Positions 61,984 through 64,000 of a stretch of DNA of 64,000 nt are shown here, one piece after another (the stretch's first letter is position 1; each line of letters opens with the position of its first letter). A model generated the notes under the pieces. The model made no database searches, had not been told where the DNA came from, and saw nothing but the letters and a program-made list of their open reading frames with translations. This DNA comes from Polaromonas sp. (GTDB lineage Bacteria; Pseudomonadota; Gammaproteobacteria; Burkholderiales; Burkholderiaceae_C): positions 426,044-490,043 of the forward strand of contig NZ_JAQSDA010000020.1 in assembly GCF_029945685.1 (NCBI RefSeq). Direction: 5' to 3'. Position numbers and translations under genes: made by a program.

Positions 61984-64000
61984 TTAGGCCCGATCAGCCA
62001 CCCAGGGCTGCACCGAGGCCAGCGCCGCCGGCAGTTTGGACGCATCGGTGCCGCCGGCCATGGCCATGTCGGCCTTGCCGCCGCCCTTGCCGCCGACCTG
62101 CTGGGCGACAAAGTTGACCAGTTCGCCGGCCTTGACCCTGCCCACGCTGTCGGCGGTCACGCCGGCTGCGATCTGGACCTTGTCGCCATCCACAGCGGCG
62201 AGCACGATCACCGCGGTCTTGAGCTTGTCCTTGAGCTTGTCCATGGTGTCGCGCAAGGTCTTGGCGTCGGCGCCTTCGAGCCTGGCGGCCAGCACCTTCA
62301 GCCCCTTGACATCCACCGCTTGCGAGATCAGCTCGTCGCCCTGCGCTGAAGCCAGCTTGCCCTTGATAGCCGTCAGTTCTTTCTCCAGATCGCGCATCTG
62401 CTCGAGCAGGCCGCTGACGCGGGCCGGCACTTCATGCGGGGTCACCTTGAGCGTTCCAGCCACGCCGCCCAGGGTGGCTTCCATGGCCTGCACGTAGTTG
62501 AGCGCCGCCAGGCCGGTGACGGCCTCGATACGGCGCACGCCCGCCGCCACGCCGCCTTCGGCCGTGATGGTGAAAAAGCCGATGTCACCCGTGCGCGCCA
62601 CATGCGTGCCGCCGCACAGCTCCTTGCTCGAGCCAATGCTCAGCACACGCACCTTGTCGCCGTATTTCTCGCCAAACAGCATCATGGCGCCGGTTTTCTG
62701 GGCGGCTTCCATGTCCATCACGCTGGCGTCGGTGGCGGCGTTCGCGAGGATCTCGGCGTTGACGCGCGCTTCAATCTCGCGAATCTGTTCATCGGTCACC
62801 GGTGCGTTGTGGGCGAAGTCGAAGCGGGTTTTTTCGGCATCGACCAGCGAGCCCTTTTGCTGCACGTGGTCGCCCAGCACTTCACGCAAGGCCTTGTGCA
62901 TCAGGTGGGTGGCGCTGTGGTTGCGCACGGTGGCGGCGCGCAAGGCCAGGTTGACCCGAGCCGAGACATGGTCGCCAACGTTCAGCGTGCCCTGCGCCAC
63001 GCTGCCGTGGTGGCCGTAGACATCGGCCTTGATCTTGAGCGTGTCGCCAACCTCGAAGTGGGCCGAGCCGCTGACAAGCTCGCCCTGGTCGCCGACCTGG
63101 CCGCCGCTTTCGGCATAAAACGGGGTGTTGTCCAGCACCACCACGCCTTGCTGGCCGGTCTTGAGCGCTGCCACCGAGACGCCGTCGGCGTACAGGGCCA
63201 CAATTTTCCCGCTGGACTCCAGGGCTTCGTAGCCGGTGAATACATTGCCTTCGCCGGCGTATTCGAGCGCGCGGTCCATCTTGAATTTTCCTGCGGCGCG
63301 CGCCTGGTTTTTCTGCTTGTCCATGGCCGCGGTGAAGCCGGCCTCGTCCACCTCGACGCCGCGCTCGCGGCAGACGTCGGCCGACAGGTCCAGCGGAAAA
63401 CCGTAGGTGTCGTGCAGCTTGAAGGCGACATCGCCAGGTAACTTAAGCCCGGACCAATTTCGAGCCAAAGGATACAAGTTGGGCTGCCCAGGTAATACCT
63501 TGTCAAACTGCCGCTTTGCCTCCGGTAGCTGATCCTCGTCTACCACAACGAAAATTGCAGGGTCTTTGCTATCTTGAACATAGCCCGTATAAAACGGGTA
63601 GTCACAGTCACCGTATCTCGTAAGACTTTCGCTAAGGGTGTATTTAGGAAAACTGCTTCTTACTTGTTGGATATCCAGTGCCCGATCCAGGATGTCCATG
63701 CCAGTAGCTAGAGTCTCGAAAAAGCGCTCTTCCTCCGCCTTGAGCACGGCCGTGATGCGCTTCTCGTCGGTCTTGAGCTTGGGATAGGCATCACCCATGA
63801 GTCCGGCCAGGTCGTGCACCAGCTTGTGGAAAAACGGCGTCTTCTTGCCCAGTTTGTAGCCATGGCGGATCGCGCGGCGGATGATGCGGCGCTGCACATA
63901 ACCCCGACCTTCGTTGGACGGGTTGACACCGTCGCTCACCAGGAAGGCGGTGGCGCGGATGTGGTCGGCGATGACGCGCAGGGATTTGTTGCCCAGGTCC
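61984..64000 (-). CDS. alaS: alanyl-tRNA synthetase, partial (5' end outside window), with internal insertion
   Basis: The last 672 codons of alaS; the frame runs off the right edge. Recognised parts are [46 protein letters not shown] (class II motif 3 region), [34 protein letters not shown], the editing domain with [27 protein letters not shown] (HxxxH) and [17 protein letters not shown] (CxxxH), and the C-terminal domain ending [30 protein letters not shown]. Between ILDRAL and KLPGDVAF, where relatives have a few residues, lies an extra stretch of about 75-80 residues with foreign codon use (see 63437-63700). The enzyme is essential, so a tolerated insert or a second alaS must exist. Confidence 0.93.
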   Translation of the reverse strand, partial: DLGNKSLRVIADHIRATAFLVSDGVNPSNEGRGYVQRRIIRRAIRHGYKLGKKTPFFHKLVHDLAGLMGDAYPKLKTDEKRITAVLKAEEERFFETLATGMDILDRALDIQQVRSSFPKYTLSESLTRYGDCDYPFYTGYVQDSKDPAIFVVVDEDQLPEAKRQFDKVLPGQPNLYPLARNWSGLKLPGDVAFKLHDTYGFPLDLSADVCRERGVEVDEAGFTAAMDKQKNQARAAGKFKMDRALEYAGEGNVFTGYEALESSGKIVALYADGVSVAALKTGQQGVVVLDNTPFYAESGGQVGDQGELVSGSAHFEVGDTLKIKADVYGHHGSVAQGTLNVGDHVSARVNLALRAATVRNHSATHLMHKALREVLGDHVQQKGSLVDAEKTRFDFAHNAPVTDEQIREIEARVNAEILANAATDASVMDMEAAQKTGAMMLFGEKYGDKVRVLSIGSSKELCGGTHVARTGDIGFFTITAEGGVAAGVRRIEAVTGLAALNYVQAMEATLGGVAGTLKVTPHEVPARVSGLLEQMRDLEKELTAIKGKLASAQGDELISQAVDVKGLKVLAARLEGADAKTLRDTMDKLKDKLKTAVIVLAAVDGDKVQIAAGVTADSVGRVKAGELVNFVAQQVGGKGGGKADMAMAGGTDASKLPAALASVQPWVADRA
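63437..63700 (-). other. AT-rich in-frame insertion within alaS
   Basis: This segment codes for the extra residues from about [16 protein letters not shown] through [20 protein letters not shown] to [11 protein letters not shown] hand count over 63541-63660 gives 51 G or C in 120 bases (about 43 percent), against 40 in 60 at 63301-63360. Codons such as CTT, AGA, GTA, TTA and CGA, rare in the rest of the gene, are frequent here. CCAGGTAA occurs at 63434 and again at 63488, near the right-hand (3' coding) boundary. I do not recognise the encoded sequence. It is too short for an intein and lacks splicing motifs. Confidence 0.7.

Noticed and set aside
63437..63700. An intein inside alaS
   Set aside because: The inserted stretch is only about 80 codons and shows no N-terminal Cys/Ser block or C-terminal His-Asn splice motif.

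Overview
The window looks like chromosome of a betaproteobacterium of the family Comamonadaceae (Rhodoferax/Polaromonas/Variovorax type). It is GC-rich, with closely packed, often start-stop-overlapping genes and a grpE-dnaK-dnaJ order usual for the group. Short dispersed repeats built on a GCTAT...ATAGC stem-loop recur about every 6 kb. The genus assignment is an inference from gene style and repeats; no rRNA gene is present. No tRNA, CRISPR array, prophage or complete insertion sequence was seen.

Layout. 1-11.8 kb: a catabolic island for an aromatic or phenylpropanoid acid. It holds a partial CoA ligase, an amidohydrolase, a crotonase, a feruloyl-CoA-synthetase-like ligase, an SDR dehydrogenase, a branched-chain-type ABC importer with a fused permease-ATPase, an acyl-CoA dehydrogenase and a MarR regulator. 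A MarR-type palindrome lies in the divergent promoter. 12-16.5 kb: an HxlR regulator, then grpE, dnaK and dnaJ with a good sigma-32 promoter. 16.7-19.6 kb: glutathione-dependent formaldehyde oxidation (frmA and fghA) with an extra alpha/beta hydrolase between them. 19.8-24.9 kb: an archaic (Csu-like) chaperone-usher pilus operon. 25-26.1 kb: a radical SAM gene behind a LexA box. 26.2-32 kb: acyltransferase, nitronate monooxygenase, acyl-CoA dehydrogenase and etfBA. 32.4-35.3 kb: a TRAP transporter. 35.3-38.4 kb: MscS channel, crotonase and HDAC-like deacetylase. 38.4-43.1 kb: MoxR-DUF58-TgpA, interrupted by a giant palindromic repeat. 43-45.2 kb: lytic transglycosylase and a PIN toxin-antitoxin pair. 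45.3-59.4 kb: two paralogous sets of circularly permuted ATP-grasp, alpha-E and transglutaminase-like proteins on either side of comEC. 59.6-64 kb: a RidA protein, an FMN riboswitch with ribH2, a secreted hydrolase and the 3' two thirds of alaS.

How the parts fit. The first island is a self-contained uptake, CoA-activation and side-chain-shortening unit, and etfBA further on can take electrons from its acyl-CoA dehydrogenase and from the one at 28.4 kb. The 38-59 kb stretch has four transglutaminase-fold proteins, split between the MoxR/DUF58 system and the ATP-grasp/alpha-E systems.

The items most worth a second look are: an AT-rich in-frame insertion inside alaS; the two ATP-grasp/alpha-E/transglutaminase loci (one split, one fused) with a duplicated alpha-E N-terminus; the roughly 570-bp palindromic element; the dispersed repeat families that have entered coding sequences in frame (comEC, DUF58, a transglutaminase gene); and the LexA-controlled radical SAM protein.
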